A stretch of DNA of 64,000 bases, from the NCBI GenBank assembly GCA_023143095.1, contig JAGLIF010000004.1, positions 1 through 64,000 of the forward strand. The letters run 5' to 3'. This document shows, one piece after another, positions 52,919 to 60,785 of this stretch. The first letter of the stretch is position 1; each line of letters opens with the position of its first letter. The position numbers and the translations under genes are program-made. Below the pieces are notes generated by a model. It was not told the origin of the DNA. It did no database searches and worked only from the letters and a program-made list of their open reading frames with translations. This stretch comes from Candidatus Altimarinota bacterium. GTDB lineage: Bacteria; Patescibacteriota; Gracilibacteria; UBA4473.

Positions 52919-53215
52919 TTAAGTTTCTAGTGGAACTGCTTCAAAGAAATTTACAAAAAACTCATTTTCCAAAAGTTTTCTCTCAGTGTTCTTTAAAGTT
53001 TTTTTCAAGCTTTTTACTCGACGCTTTCTATGAGGAAAAATTTTTTGTTTCCAAAGTTTTGCAAAAAAATGTTTTTGCCGAACAAAGAATGAAATTTCTT
53101 TTTCAATTTTTAAAATTTCCCGTAATAATTTGTTTCGCTCTTTTTTAAACTTTTTAATCTCACTCTTTAGTTCACTCGCCATATAATCTTTTTGCATTCT
53201 TGTTAAGAATAACAT
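52919..53215 (-). CDS. Small basic coiled-coil protein (98 aa)
   Basis: The ATG at 53215 opens 98 codons. The product is strongly basic and helical, with heptad-like spacing around SEIKKFKKERNKLLREILKI and HRKRRVKSLKKTLKN. No family was recognised. In-frame Met7 and Met12 are alternative starts (Met12 gives MASELKSEI). It could be a nucleic-acid-associated or structural small protein; only its length, composition and lack of competing ORFs support it. It diverges from ribD. Confidence 0.45.
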   Translation of the reverse strand: MLFLTRMQKDYMASELKSEIKKFKKERNKLLREILKIEKEISFFVRQKHFFAKLWKQKIFPHRKRRVKSLKKTLKNTERKLLENEFFVNFFEAVPLET

Positions 53216-53258
53216 ATTTTTAATATTTTGTAAAGCCCTTGTTTTCCATCATTCTAAA

Positions 53259-54290
53259 ATGAATTCTTCTTCATATAATTTCCTCGATTATGCCCGAAAG
53301 TTAGCGGGGAAAATCAATCCGCATTTTACAGCTCCCAACCCAAGAGTTGGATGCGTTATCGTACAAAAAGGAAAAATTCTTGCCAAAGGAGTTCATGAAA
53401 AATACGGAAACCCTCACGCCGAAGCAATGGCAATTGAAAATTTGATAAAAGCTTTTCCACAAAAAAATGATTTTTCTGATTGTGAAATTTTTATCACACT
53501 TGAACCATGCGACCAATTTGCAGAAAAAAATACCCCTTCCTGCACCGAACTACTTTTGAAAAAAAACTTTGGAAAAATATGGATTGGCTCACTAGATCCT
53601 CATTTTCAAGGAAAAAACATAAAAAAACTTCAAGCTCACGGACAAACTGTTGAAGTTCTAAACAATTCGAAATGCCAAGAACTCAATCCTTTTTTTGAAA
53701 CTTTTATTGTAAATAAAAAACCTTTTATCACTCTCAAGATTGCTCAATCATTGGATGGGAAAATTACTAATTCTTCAAAATACATTACGAATGAAATTTC
53801 TCGCAACAAAGTTCATGAAATGCGAGCACGCTACTCCGCCATTCTCACTACTACCGAAACGGTTTTGAAAGATAACCCTATTCTCGACTGCCGCCTATCT
53901 CAAAATGACCTTAAATTTTTACCTTCAAACCCTGATATTATCGTTTTGGGAAAACGAAAGATTCCTAAATCTTTTAAACTTTTTCAAATCTCCAATCGAA
54001 AAATTTTGTTTTTTAATACTTTGGAAGATTTTTTGGAAAGTGAGGAAATCAAAAAAATAGATTCGATTATGACTGAATGTGGAGGAATAATGAACAGCAA
54101 ACTTTTGAAACGAAAGCTTGTAGAAAATATCTTCCTTTTCATCGCTCCAATGGTTATCGGCAAACAAGAAAAAAACAATTTTGTCAGTGCTGTTGATCTC
54201 AAAGATTTTGTAATTCATGAAGTGAAAAATTTGGAAGGAGATATCTTTGTGGAGGGTAAAGTAGTAAGAGTTCGAACTTGGGGGGCTTAA
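53259..54290 (+). CDS. ribD: Bifunctional riboflavin biosynthesis deaminase/reductase
   Basis: The N-terminal cytidine-deaminase-like domain has PNPRVGCVIV, GNPHAEAMAI (zinc His and catalytic Glu) and TLEPCDQFAEKNTPSC (zinc Cys pair, two residues wider than the usual spacing). The C-terminal reductase domain starts at about residue 155 (ITLKIAQSLDGKIT) and includes ECGGIMNSKLL. It catalyses two steps from the GTP-derived pyrimidine toward riboflavin. No other rib gene is nearby. The last residues RVRTWGA and the TAA stop are encoded by an intercistronic palindrome (54268-54301). Confidence 0.92.
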   Translation: MNSSSYNFLDYARKLAGKINPHFTAPNPRVGCVIVQKGKILAKGVHEKYGNPHAEAMAIENLIKAFPQKNDFSDCEIFITLEPCDQFAEKNTPSCTELLLKKNFGKIWIGSLDPHFQGKNIKKLQAHGQTVEVLNNSKCQELNPFFETFIVNKKPFITLKIAQSLDGKITNSSKYITNEISRNKVHEMRARYSAILTTTETVLKDNPILDCRLSQNDLKFLPSNPDIIVLGKRKIPKSFKLFQISNRKILFFNTLEDFLESEEIKKIDSIMTECGGIMNSKLLKRKLVENIFLFIAPMVIGKQEKNNFVSAVDLKDFVIHEVKNLEGDIFVEGKVVRVRTWGA

Positions 54291-54301
54291 AGTTCGAACT
54301 C
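54268..54301. terminator. Palindrome containing the ribD stop codon
   Basis: GAGTTCGAACTT and AAGTTCGAACTC flank a G-rich loop; the TAA stop (54288-54290) is in the loop and right arm. The same loop sequence occurs at 43732-43763 and 44148-44179. Confidence 0.6.
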
Positions 54302-54558
54302 TAATAACAACCCTCATTCCTGCGGAGGCAGGAACCCATGTGATTTGTCTTCCCGGACAAAATAATGTCTTCCCGGACTTGATCCGGGATCTACGACATT
54401 TTGCCTTTATCGTTATAAAAAAAAGACAGAGATCCTGAATCAAGTTCAGGACGACAATGAGAGTGAGAAAGTCCGGACTCTGCGGAGTCCGGACTTGTGC
54501 CCCCCCTCTATCCCAACAAATAATTGAAAAATAAAAAGGAAAAAGTAAACTCCTGCTG
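54291..54558. repeat. Repeat modules A, C, B and a palindrome
   Basis: Module A (CCTGCGGAGGCAGG, about 54317-54330), module C in inverse orientation (CCCGGACTTGATCCGGGATC, about 54373-54392), module B arm (GATCCTGAATCAAGTTCAGG, 54431-54450) and palindrome AAGTCCGGACTC / GAGTCCGGACTT (54469-54496). No gene was found. Confidence 0.75.
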
Positions 54559-56352
54559 ATGCACGAAAAGATTATCATTCTTGATTTTGGCGGACAATAC
54601 GCACACTTGATTGCAAGTAGAATCCGTCGTGAAAATGTTTTGGCTGAAATTTTTAATCCAGAAGATATTTCTGTTGAATCTTTAAACAATCCGCTCATCA
54701 AAGGTATTATTTTGAGTGGCGGACCGCAAAGTGTGTTTGAAAAAGATTCTCCTAGATGCGACCCAGCTATTTTTGAATTAGGAAAACCCGTTTTAGGAAT
54801 TTGTTATGGTCATCAATTTTTGAGCCATTCTTTGGGAGGAAAAGTGCAACCTGGAAAAATTAAAGAATATGGTCGCGCCTCGCTAAAACATGATGAAACT
54901 TGTCCACTTTTTACAAATATACCAAAAGAATCTGTTTTTTGGATGAGTCATGGCGATGAAGTGGTCACTCTTCCAAAAGGGTTTCAAACCTGTGGAAATT
55001 CGGAATATTGTGAAAATTCTGCCGTTTGGCATCCAAAAAAAAACTTATTTGGTATTCAATTTCACCCAGAAGTTACTCATTCCAAATTCGGAAGTCAGTT
55101 GCTCCAAAATTTCATTGAAATTTGTGAAGTTGCGCATGATTGGACTATTGAAAAGTTTTTTAAAGAACACGAAACAACTCTTCGGGAAAAAATCGGTAAC
55201 AAAAATGTTTTTCTCTTCGTTTCTGGAGGAGTTGATTCTACTGTTGCGTTTTCTTTCCTTTCAAAAATACTCGGGGAAAATCGCGTTCGAGGGCTTTTTG
55301 TAAACACAGGACTTCTGAGAAAAAATGAAGCGGAGTTTGTAGAAAATGCACTAAGAAAGATGGGGGCTGATCTAACAGTTTTGCATGAGGAAACTCGATT
55401 TTTGGAAAATTTAAAGAATGTTTTTGATCCAGAAAAAAAACGGGAAATCATCGGAAATACCTTTCTACAAGTACAACAAGATTTTTTCTCAAAAAATGAT
55501 CTGCACGATGATTGGATTTTAGCACAAGGCACCATTTATCCTGACACCATCGAAACAGGCGGAACAAAAAATTCTGCCAAAATAAAAACTCATCACAATC
55601 GAGTTCCAGAAATCCAAAAACTTATTGATCAAGGTCTCGTCATCGAACCCCTCGCCGAACTTTATAAAGACGAAGTACGAAACCTTGGAGAATTACTCAG
55701 TTTGCCGCACAATCTCGTTTGGAGACATCCTTTCCCTGGACCTGGTCTAGGAGTACGCATTCTATGTAGTAAAGAAGATAAAACTCTTCAAGATAAGTCA
55801 TTTCAAAAACAAGTTCATTCTGACTTTATTCAGTTACCAATTAATTCTGTGGGAGTTCAAGGAGACGCACGAACCTATCGACATCCGGCAATCTTGCGAA
55901 AACAATCGTTTCATATCGAAAACCTAGAATATTTTGCCACAAATCTCATCAATAAAAATCCTGAAATCAATCGAGCCCTTTTTCTTTTAGGAACTAAATC
56001 TAAAGAAGATTTCAAAAGTTGTAAAGTCAAAAAATGTTTTGTGACTAAAGATCGTATTAAAACGCTTCAACAAGCCGATGATTTCGTTACTCAATCTTTG
56101 GAATCCATGACCCTCTATGGAAAAGTTTGGCAATTTCCAACTGTACTCATTCCAATTTCTTTCAATGGGATAGGCGAAGAATCTATCATCTTGCGTCCTA
56201 TTAATTCCATCGATGCCATGTCCGCCTCGGTTGGAAACTTGCCTTGGGAATTTTTTACAAAAGTAACAGCACAGATTTTGACTAATCCAAAAATTTCTGC
56301 GGTATTTCTCGATATAACAAGCAAACCTCCAGGGACTATTGAGTGGGAATAG
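54559..56352 (+). CDS. guaA: GMP synthase with extended (human-like) dimerisation domain
   Basis: The N-terminal class I glutamine amidotransferase has LGICYGHQFLSHSLGG (catalytic Cys near 82) and GIQFHPEVTHS. The ATP-pyrophosphatase domain follows with FVSGGVDSTVAFSFLS. The C-terminal part is longer than in common bacterial enzymes (597 versus about 525 aa): after LPINSVGVQGDARTYRHPAI an extra segment of about 75 residues runs to VLIPISFNGIG, and the protein ends TSKPPGTIEWE. This layout resembles the long form of human GMPS. It makes GMP from XMP. Confidence 0.95.
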   Translation: MHEKIIILDFGGQYAHLIASRIRRENVLAEIFNPEDISVESLNNPLIKGIILSGGPQSVFEKDSPRCDPAIFELGKPVLGICYGHQFLSHSLGGKVQPGKIKEYGRASLKHDETCPLFTNIPKESVFWMSHGDEVVTLPKGFQTCGNSEYCENSAVWHPKKNLFGIQFHPEVTHSKFGSQLLQNFIEICEVAHDWTIEKFFKEHETTLREKIGNKNVFLFVSGGVDSTVAFSFLSKILGENRVRGLFVNTGLLRKNEAEFVENALRKMGADLTVLHEETRFLENLKNVFDPEKKREIIGNTFLQVQQDFFSKNDLHDDWILAQGTIYPDTIETGGTKNSAKIKTHHNRVPEIQKLIDQGLVIEPLAELYKDEVRNLGELLSLPHNLVWRHPFPGPGLGVRILCSKEDKTLQDKSFQKQVHSDFIQLPINSVGVQGDARTYRHPAILRKQSFHIENLEYFATNLINKNPEINRALFLLGTKSKEDFKSCKVKKCFVTKDRIKTLQQADDFVTQSLESMTLYGKVWQFPTVLIPISFNGIGEESIILRPINSIDAMSASVGNLPWEFFTKVTAQILTNPKISAVFLDITSKPPGTIEWE

Positions 56353-56964
56353 TTTAAGTCAGGACTTAGGCTGTTTGTTTTCAAGTTCAAACTATCTCTC
56401 CTCATTCCTGCTCTTCCCTCCTCATTCTTGCTCTTCTCTCCTCATTCCTGCGAAGACAGGAACCCATTCTCTGTCTTTCCGCATAAAACAATGTCTTCTC
56501 GGATAAAAAAATGTCTTCCCGGATAAATAATGTCTTCCCGGACTTGATCCGGGATCTACGATATTTTGCCTTACTTTGTTCTATTCCCCTCATCCCTGCG
56601 TAGGCAGGGATCTATGTGTTTTATCTTTCATGTACAAAATAAAAGTAAGATATGGGAGTTTGAGGGTAAAACCGTGTTTGAGCGACACAAAAAATAAATC
56701 TTGGGTAAATAACTCCTCTTAGCGAGTTTTTTTACCCTCAAGACTTTTTGGTTCTTTTTAGTCATAAAAAGAATGGAAAGAGAATGGGTTCCTGCCTCCG
56801 CAGGAATGAGAGAAGACAATTTTTGTCATCCTGAACGACCCTACTGTCGTCCTGAACTTGATTCAGGATCTCTTCCCTTCGCAGGAAGAACACAAAATAT
56901 CGTAGATCCCGTTTCAAGAACGGGAAGACATTTTTTTCGAATCGAGTTCGAACTCTGTTTGTTT
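56353..56964. repeat. Repeat cassette: A, C, A, 107-bp element, A, B, C, palindrome
   Basis: In order: module A hairpins with pieces of module C (56400-56570), A again (CCTGCGTAGGCAGG, about 56596-56609), a spacer TGTACAAAATAAAAGTAAG, the 107-bp element (56654-56761), A (CCTGCCTCCGCAGG, about 56792-56805), B (about 56836-56868) and C (about 56901-56928). The following GST-like gene ends inside the next palindrome. No gene was found. Confidence 0.8.
56654..56761 (+). repeat. 107-bp three-way-junction element, copy 5
   Basis: Consensus copy: GGGAGTTTGAGGGTAAAACC through GTGTTTGAGCGACAC, AACTCCTCTTAGCGAGTT and TTTTTACCCTC to TTTTTGGTTCTTTTTA, followed by TCATAAAAAGAATG without the MITE insertion. 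Confidence 0.85.
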
Positions 56965-57435
56965 TCAAGTCCGGACTCTAAAGAGTCCGGACTTAGCACA
57001 TTTTTTCTTTACTCGCTCGGTATAGGTCGTGATTTCTTTTGGGAACTCTATTTCTAAAAAAGTTTTGAACTCTATTAAATCCCCCGCCAAAACACAATCG
57101 ACAACCGAAAAAGTGGGACCCATGACAAAAAACTGATCTTCTACTTTATCTATAATTTCTTGAAAATAAGGATTCAGTTTTTTAAGTATTTCTTCTTGCT
57201 GCTTATTTTCAAAAAGAGATTTGTCTGGCAACACTCCCTCCGCCCATTGAATTTCTCCTTCCACAGGTCCAATAAATAAAATCGGATGTGGAAATTGAAA
57301 CTCCAACTCTCGCAAAACATCCATCGAATTTTTTATTCTCTCAAAAGAAATTGATTCGTGATCAATCCCTTTGTAGCTCAAAAAAAGAATTATTCTTTGG
57401 CTCAACTGATTATGTTTTGGGTGAAGTAAAGCCAT
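56965..57435 (-). CDS. Glutathione S-transferase-like protein (156 aa)
   Basis: The product looks like a truncated GST-type fold: an N-terminal segment HNQLSQRIILFLSYKGIDHE with SISFERI, a middle with GVLPDKSLFENKQQE and a C-terminal FFVMGPTFSVVDCVLAGDLI that resembles the GST C-terminal FS(V/L)AD motif. No catalytic Tyr, Ser or Cys can be identified. The last residues SGLFRVRT and the TGA stop are encoded by the palindrome at 56967-56994. The family assignment is tentative; the ORF is clearly longer than the spurious repeat ORFs around it. Confidence 0.55.
   Translation of the reverse strand: MALLHPKHNQLSQRIILFLSYKGIDHESISFERIKNSMDVLRELEFQFPHPILFIGPVEGEIQWAEGVLPDKSLFENKQQEEILKKLNPYFQEIIDKVEDQFFVMGPTFSVVDCVLAGDLIEFKTFLEIEFPKEITTYTERVKKKCAKSGLFRVRT
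56967..56994. terminator. Palindrome at the 3' end of the GST-like gene
   Basis: AAGTCCGGACTCT / AGAGTCCGGACTT around two A residues. It encodes the last codons of the minus-strand gene. Confidence 0.6.
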
Positions 57436-57638
57436 GTCTTTTTTATTCTAATAAAATCTTAATTTTTTTCGAATCGAGTTCGAACTCTGTTTGTTTTCAA
57501 GTCCGGACTTAAGAGAAGACTTGAGAGAAGAAAATGTTTTCGAGTTCGAACTCTTTTCCTAAATATCCCCACCCCCATCCCCGCGTAGGCAGGGATCTAT
57601 GTGTTCTATCTTTCATGTACAAAATAAAAGTAAGACCT

Positions 57639-57746
57639 GGGAGTTTGAGGGTAAAACCGTGTTTGAGCGACACAAAAAATAAATCTTGGGTAAATAACTC
57701 CTCTTAGCGAGTTTTTTTACCCTCAAAACTTTTTGGTTCTTTTTAG
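57639..57746 (+). repeat. 107-bp three-way-junction element, copy 6
   Basis: Consensus copy; one change in the right flank (CCCTCAAAACTTTTTGG). Confidence 0.85.
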
Positions 57747-57959
57747 TTATAAAAAGAATGGAAAGAGAATGGGTTCCTGCCTCCGCAGGAAGAACACAAA
57801 ATATCGTAGATCCCGTTTCAAGAACGGGAAGACATTTTTTTCGAATCAAGTTCGAACTCTGTTTGTTTTCAAGTCCGGACTTAACTTTTCCTAAATATCC
57901 CCACCCTCATCCCCGCGTAGGCGGGGATCTATGTGTTCTATCTTTCAAAAGTAAGACCT

Positions 57960-58066
57960 GGGAGTTTGAGGGTAAAACCGTGTTTGAGCGACACAAAAAA
58001 TAAATCTTGGATAAATAACTTCTCTTAGCGAGTTTTTTTACCCTCAAGACTTTTTGGTTCTTTTTA
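57960..58066 (+). repeat. 107-bp three-way-junction element, copy 7
   Basis: Interrupted on the right by the second 183-bp MITE, at the same position as copy 1. Confidence 0.8.
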
Positions 58067-58249
58067 GGAAACTCTGATAAACAAACTCGCAACAAAAAAA
58101 TAAAGATTTTAATATAAGTTTTGTTAAATAAATTTTTTTTGATAGTCCTCTATCAAAAGGAATTTTGAGATAAAAATTAATTAAAAGATTCTTTTTTTGT
58201 GCGAAAGGAGGCTTCTTGTTTTATTTTTTTTGTTTTTATCAGAGTTTCC
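58067..58249. repeat. 183-bp MITE-like element, copy 2
   Basis: Same length and nearly the same sequence as 38977-39159 (about five differences), with GGAAACTCTGATAAA / TTTATCAGAGTTTCC ends and flanking TTA. Because it sits at the same point of the host element, the composite was probably duplicated as a whole. Confidence 0.8.
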
Positions 58250-58438
58250 TTAGTCATAAAAAGAATGAAAGAAATTACTATAAAATAGTTCCCTGCCTCC
58301 GCAGGAAGAACACAAAATATCGTAGATCCCGTTTCAAGAACGGGAAGACATTTTTTTCGAATCGAGTTCGAACTCTGTTTGTTTTCAAGTCCGGACTTAA
58401 CTTTTCCTAAATCTTAATTTTTTTGTTAAAATTTCATT

Positions 58439-58984
58439 ATGAAAAAATTTAAAATTCTTTCCCGAGAAAAAGTATTGGATTCACAATGGTGTCCAATTGA
58501 AAAACAAATAGTAGAACTGCCAAATGGAAAAGAAACCGAATGGTTTGTACATATGAATGCGGACGCTGTCATCGTTGTACCAATATTGAAGAATGGAAAC
58601 ATTTTACTCCAAAAAAATTATAAACACGGATGTGGTGAATGTATCACTGAATTTTGTGCTGGCATGATTGACAAAGGCGAATCACCAGAAAAGTGTGCCC
58701 ATCGTGAGTTTTTGGAAGAAACAGGATTTCAAACGAAAAAATTGGTAAAAATAGGCGAAGTTTTTGCAAATCCAACTGGATCAATCATGAAATATCATTT
58801 CTTTCTGGGGTTTGATTGTGAAAAAATTGCAAATCCCCAACAAGAAGAATCCGAACAAATTGAAGTTTTTGAGGTAGAAAACCTAAAAGCTGCCCACGAA
58901 CTTTTAACTAATTCCAATACAAAAACCTCTTCTGCAACGCTCACTGCCTTGCTTTTGGCTCAAAAAAGGGTTGACAATCTATAA
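58439..58984 (+). CDS. NUDIX hydrolase, ADP-ribose pyrophosphatase-like
   Basis: A 181-aa protein with a perfect Nudix box: GMIDKGESPEKCAHREFLEE followed by TGF (GX5EX7REUXEEXGU). Upstream WFVHMNADAVIVVPIL and downstream EVFANPTGSIMKYHFFLG fit the ADP-ribose pyrophosphatase subgroup, though the substrate cannot be fixed. The leader follows a repeat cassette directly. The promoter of rplJ begins inside its last codons (TTGACA at 58971). Confidence 0.93.
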   Translation: MKKFKILSREKVLDSQWCPIEKQIVELPNGKETEWFVHMNADAVIVVPILKNGNILLQKNYKHGCGECITEFCAGMIDKGESPEKCAHREFLEETGFQTKKLVKIGEVFANPTGSIMKYHFFLGFDCEKIANPQQEESEQIEVFEVENLKAAHELLTNSNTKTSSATLTALLLAQKRVDNL

Positions 58985-58998
58985 GTAATTTTTATATT
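58971..58998 (+). promoter_or_regulatory. Promoter of the rplJ-rplL operon
   Basis: TTGACA (58971-58976), 16 bp, TATATT (58993-58998). The -35 lies in the 3' end of the NUDIX gene; transcription would start at about 59005, exactly where the L10 leader begins. Confidence 0.7.
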
Positions 58999-59002
58999 TG
59001 TT

Positions 59003-59058
59003 TCGTCGTCAAAGACCGCAGGTTGTCTGTAAAGATATAAACCCTGCCGAGACGGAGA
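59003..59058 (+). promoter_or_regulatory. Ribosomal protein L10 leader (autoregulatory RNA)
   Basis: The conserved pieces of the L10(L12)4-binding leader are visible: CGTC (59007-59010) pairing with GACG (59051-59054), AAAGACCGCAGG (59011-59022) with GCAGG pairing to CCTGC (59043-59047), and CCTGCCGAGACGG (59043-59055). Known L10 leaders mimic the 23S rRNA site so that excess L10-L12 represses the operon. About 100 bases separate it from the rplJ ATG. Confidence 0.85.
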
Positions 59059-59155
59059 AAAGCAAACTTTATCCTTTTTATTTCTTATTGCTTTAAGGTC
59101 GCTCCAATTGCTCGTAAGATTTTGACACAACAAAAAACTTACCTTTTTTAAAAAA

Positions 59156-59704
59156 ATGGCAATTACACGACAAAAAAAAATAGATCAACTCGCTGCTCTT
59201 GAAGAAAAGTTCAAAAATGGAGCAGGTGTGGCTTTTGCTAAATTTTCTGGTCCTACTGTAAACGAGGTTCAGGAGATTCGACGAGCCCTTCGTAAAGACG
59301 GAATGAGCTATACGGTAATCAAAAAAACATTGATCGCTTTAGCGGCGAAAAATGCAAAAATTGCTGATTTTTCTTCAGATGACTTAGATGGAAATGTGGC
59401 AGTTATTGTTTCAGACAATGATGCCATCATGCCTGCTACAACTATCAAAAATTTGAAAAAAGATTTCTTCGATAGGGAATCTAAAACTTCAAAATTTGAT
59501 TTTGCTGGGGCTATTTTCGAGAGTCGTCTTTTAAACGAAGAAGAAACAGCTATTCTCGCCAATACTCCAAGCCGAGAAGAATCTTTGGCAAAAATTATTG
59601 GCACACTCCGTTATGGACCGCGCGGAATTGGTTCAGCACTTATCCATGGACTTCGTGGCATTACGATGGCACTCAAAGAAGCGGACAAATTCGCAAAAAC
59701 CTAA
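59156..59704 (+). CDS. rplJ: Ribosomal protein L10
   Basis: Starts MAITRQKKIDQLAALEEKFK and includes FAKFSGPTVNEVQEIRRALR, with a C-terminal helix ALIHGLRGITMALKEADKF that binds L12 dimers. The length of 182 aa is normal. L10 anchors the L12 stalk on the large subunit and represses its own operon through the leader upstream. A poly-A stretch precedes the ATG and no Shine-Dalgarno sequence is present. rplL follows after 32 bases. rplA and rplK are not in this window. Confidence 0.97.
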   Translation: MAITRQKKIDQLAALEEKFKNGAGVAFAKFSGPTVNEVQEIRRALRKDGMSYTVIKKTLIALAAKNAKIADFSSDDLDGNVAVIVSDNDAIMPATTIKNLKKDFFDRESKTSKFDFAGAIFESRLLNEEETAILANTPSREESLAKIIGTLRYGPRGIGSALIHGLRGITMALKEADKFAKT

Positions 59705-59736
59705 GTCTAATTATTTAAATTTTAATTTTTAAAACC

Positions 59737-60132
59737 ATGTCAGAAGAAACAACAATAACACTTGCCAAAGAAGAGCAAGCGGTGGTAGATTCCATCGAAA
59801 AATTAACCGTTATTCAAGCAAATAATGTTGCTAAATACTTTGAAGAAAAATACGGAATTTCAGCGGCTGCACCTGCGGCTGTTGCGGCAGCACCTGCGGC
59901 TGAAGAAGACGCTGTAGAAACAAAATCTGCTTTCAATATAGTTCTTAAAGATTGCGGAGCTCAAAAAATCGCAGTTATTAAAGTAGTACGAGAAATCACA
60001 GGACTTGGTCTTGGTGAAGCAAAAACTTTGGCAGAAAGCGGAGGAACAGTAAAAGAAGATGTAAAAAAAGACGAAGCAGAAGAAATGAAAAAGAAATTCG
60101 AAGACGCTGGTGCGACAATCGAACTAGAATAG
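59737..60132 (+). CDS. rplL: Ribosomal protein L7/L12
   Basis: A 131-aa product with an N-terminal dimerisation domain (QAVVDSIEKLTVIQANNVAK), an Ala-rich hinge (AAAPAAVAAAPAAEEDA) and the C-terminal domain FNIVLKDCGAQKIAVIKVVR, ending with the conserved LGLGEAKTLAE and AEEMKKKFEDAGATIELE. L12 recruits translation factors to the ribosome. It is co-transcribed with rplJ and followed by strong palindromes (60141-60184). Confidence 0.97.
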   Translation: MSEETTITLAKEEQAVVDSIEKLTVIQANNVAKYFEEKYGISAAAPAAVAAAPAAEEDAVETKSAFNIVLKDCGAQKIAVIKVVREITGLGLGEAKTLAESGGTVKEDVKKDEAEEMKKKFEDAGATIELE

Positions 60133-60140
60133 AAAAATCT

Positions 60141-60184
60141 AAAGTCCGGACTCTGCAGAGTTCGAACTCTATGAGTTCGAACTC
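60141..60184. terminator. Compound palindrome after rplL
   Basis: A truncated AAAGTCCGGACTC palindrome is joined to GAGTTCGAACTC (60158-60169), TAT, GAGTTCGAACTC (60173-60184). It lies 8 bases after the rplL stop and would terminate the operon. Confidence 0.65.
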
Positions 60185-60231
60185 GGGATGTTTTTGACTT
60201 CCCTGCTATTTCCACCTATAAATATCCTACC

Positions 60232-60714
60232 ATGTATGAAATTCAAACTGGCAAGGATAATAAAATTCTCAGAACCGTAGCCATACCGGTAGAGGTTTTT
60301 GACGAAGAGTTAAAAAAAATTGTCGATCAAATGGAAGAAACCATGAAAACTCCTGATCCTAAAACTAAGATCAAGGGAATTGGTCTAGCGGCAAACCAAG
60401 TAGGCATCTTGAAACGAATTATCATTGTAACTTTTAATGTAGAAAATTCTAAAAGACAAAAAGTTATTCCTATGATTAATCCTGAAATCTTGGAAATTTC
60501 ACTTAAACAAAAAACACTTGAGGAAGGGTGTCTTAGTCTTCCTGATCAGTTTGCTAAAATTTCCCGCCCATCAAAAGTAAAAATTCGTTGGCAAAACCTC
60601 AAAGGGCATCTGTGCGAAAAACGACTGGAAAAATGGGCTGCGCGAGTCTTCCTTCATGAATATGATCATTTGGAAGGCAAACTTTTTATAGATTATCTTT
60701 CATCAAAAAAATAA
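60232..60714 (+). CDS. def: Peptide deformylase
   Basis: The three metal-site motifs are intact: GIGLAANQVGI (motif 1), EEGCLSLP (motif 2) and HEYDHLEG (motif 3, HExDH). At 160 aa the length is normal. It removes the formyl group from nascent proteins and complements the methionine aminopeptidase at 10014. It has its own stretch between rplL and ftsH. Confidence 0.96.
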   Translation: MYEIQTGKDNKILRTVAIPVEVFDEELKKIVDQMEETMKTPDPKTKIKGIGLAANQVGILKRIIIVTFNVENSKRQKVIPMINPEILEISLKQKTLEEGCLSLPDQFAKISRPSKVKIRWQNLKGHLCEKRLEKWAARVFLHEYDHLEGKLFIDYLSSKK

Positions 60715-60729
60715 TCTTATTTTTAGTGA

Positions 60730-60758
60730 TTGCAAAATCATGAACATTTCAATACAAT
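60730..60758 (+). promoter_or_regulatory. Promoter of ftsH
   Basis: TTGCAA at 60730-60735, 17 bp, TACAAT at 60753-60758, 28 bases before the ATG at 60786. The -35 hexamer is the same as that shared by the divergent promoters at 3952. Confidence 0.65.
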
Positions 60759-60785
60759 TTCGTCGTTTTTATTAAAAGATTTTGA

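Larger units (their letters stand above)
57436..58438. repeat. Two repeat cassettes in tandem, with 107-bp elements and a MITE
   Basis: Cassette 1: A (about 57583-57596), the TGTACAAAATAAAAGTAAG spacer, 107-bp element (57639-57746), A (about 57778-57791), C (about 57803-57831), then the string GAGTTCGAACTCTG or close variant with CAAGTCCGGACTT. Cassette 2: A variant (CCCCGCGTAGGCGGGG, about 57911-57926), a spacer lacking 13 bases, 107-bp element (57960-58066), MITE (58067-58249), A, C (about 58318-58346) and the same string again. No gene was found. Confidence 0.8.

Noticed and set aside
53925-54701. 258-codon minus-strand ORF overlapping ribD and guaA
   Set aside because: It is a shadow of ribD plus repeat modules, starts inside guaA and has no recognisable domain, whereas ribD has full motifs.
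56773-57057. ORFs with peptides such as CRPELDSGS, VPASAGM, SLRRQEPI
   Set aside because: These are typical spurious translations of palindromic modules A, B and C, found on both strands.
56353-58438. Regularly recurring repeats as a possible CRISPR array
   Set aside because: Units are large, of unequal spacing and ordered as modules with different sequences; there are no uniform spacers and no cas genes.
60158-60184. GAGTTCGAACTC resembles a tRNA T-arm
   Set aside because: The sequence is a self-complementary palindrome repeated after many genes, with no acceptor stem, anticodon arm or CCA; no tRNA could be built around it.
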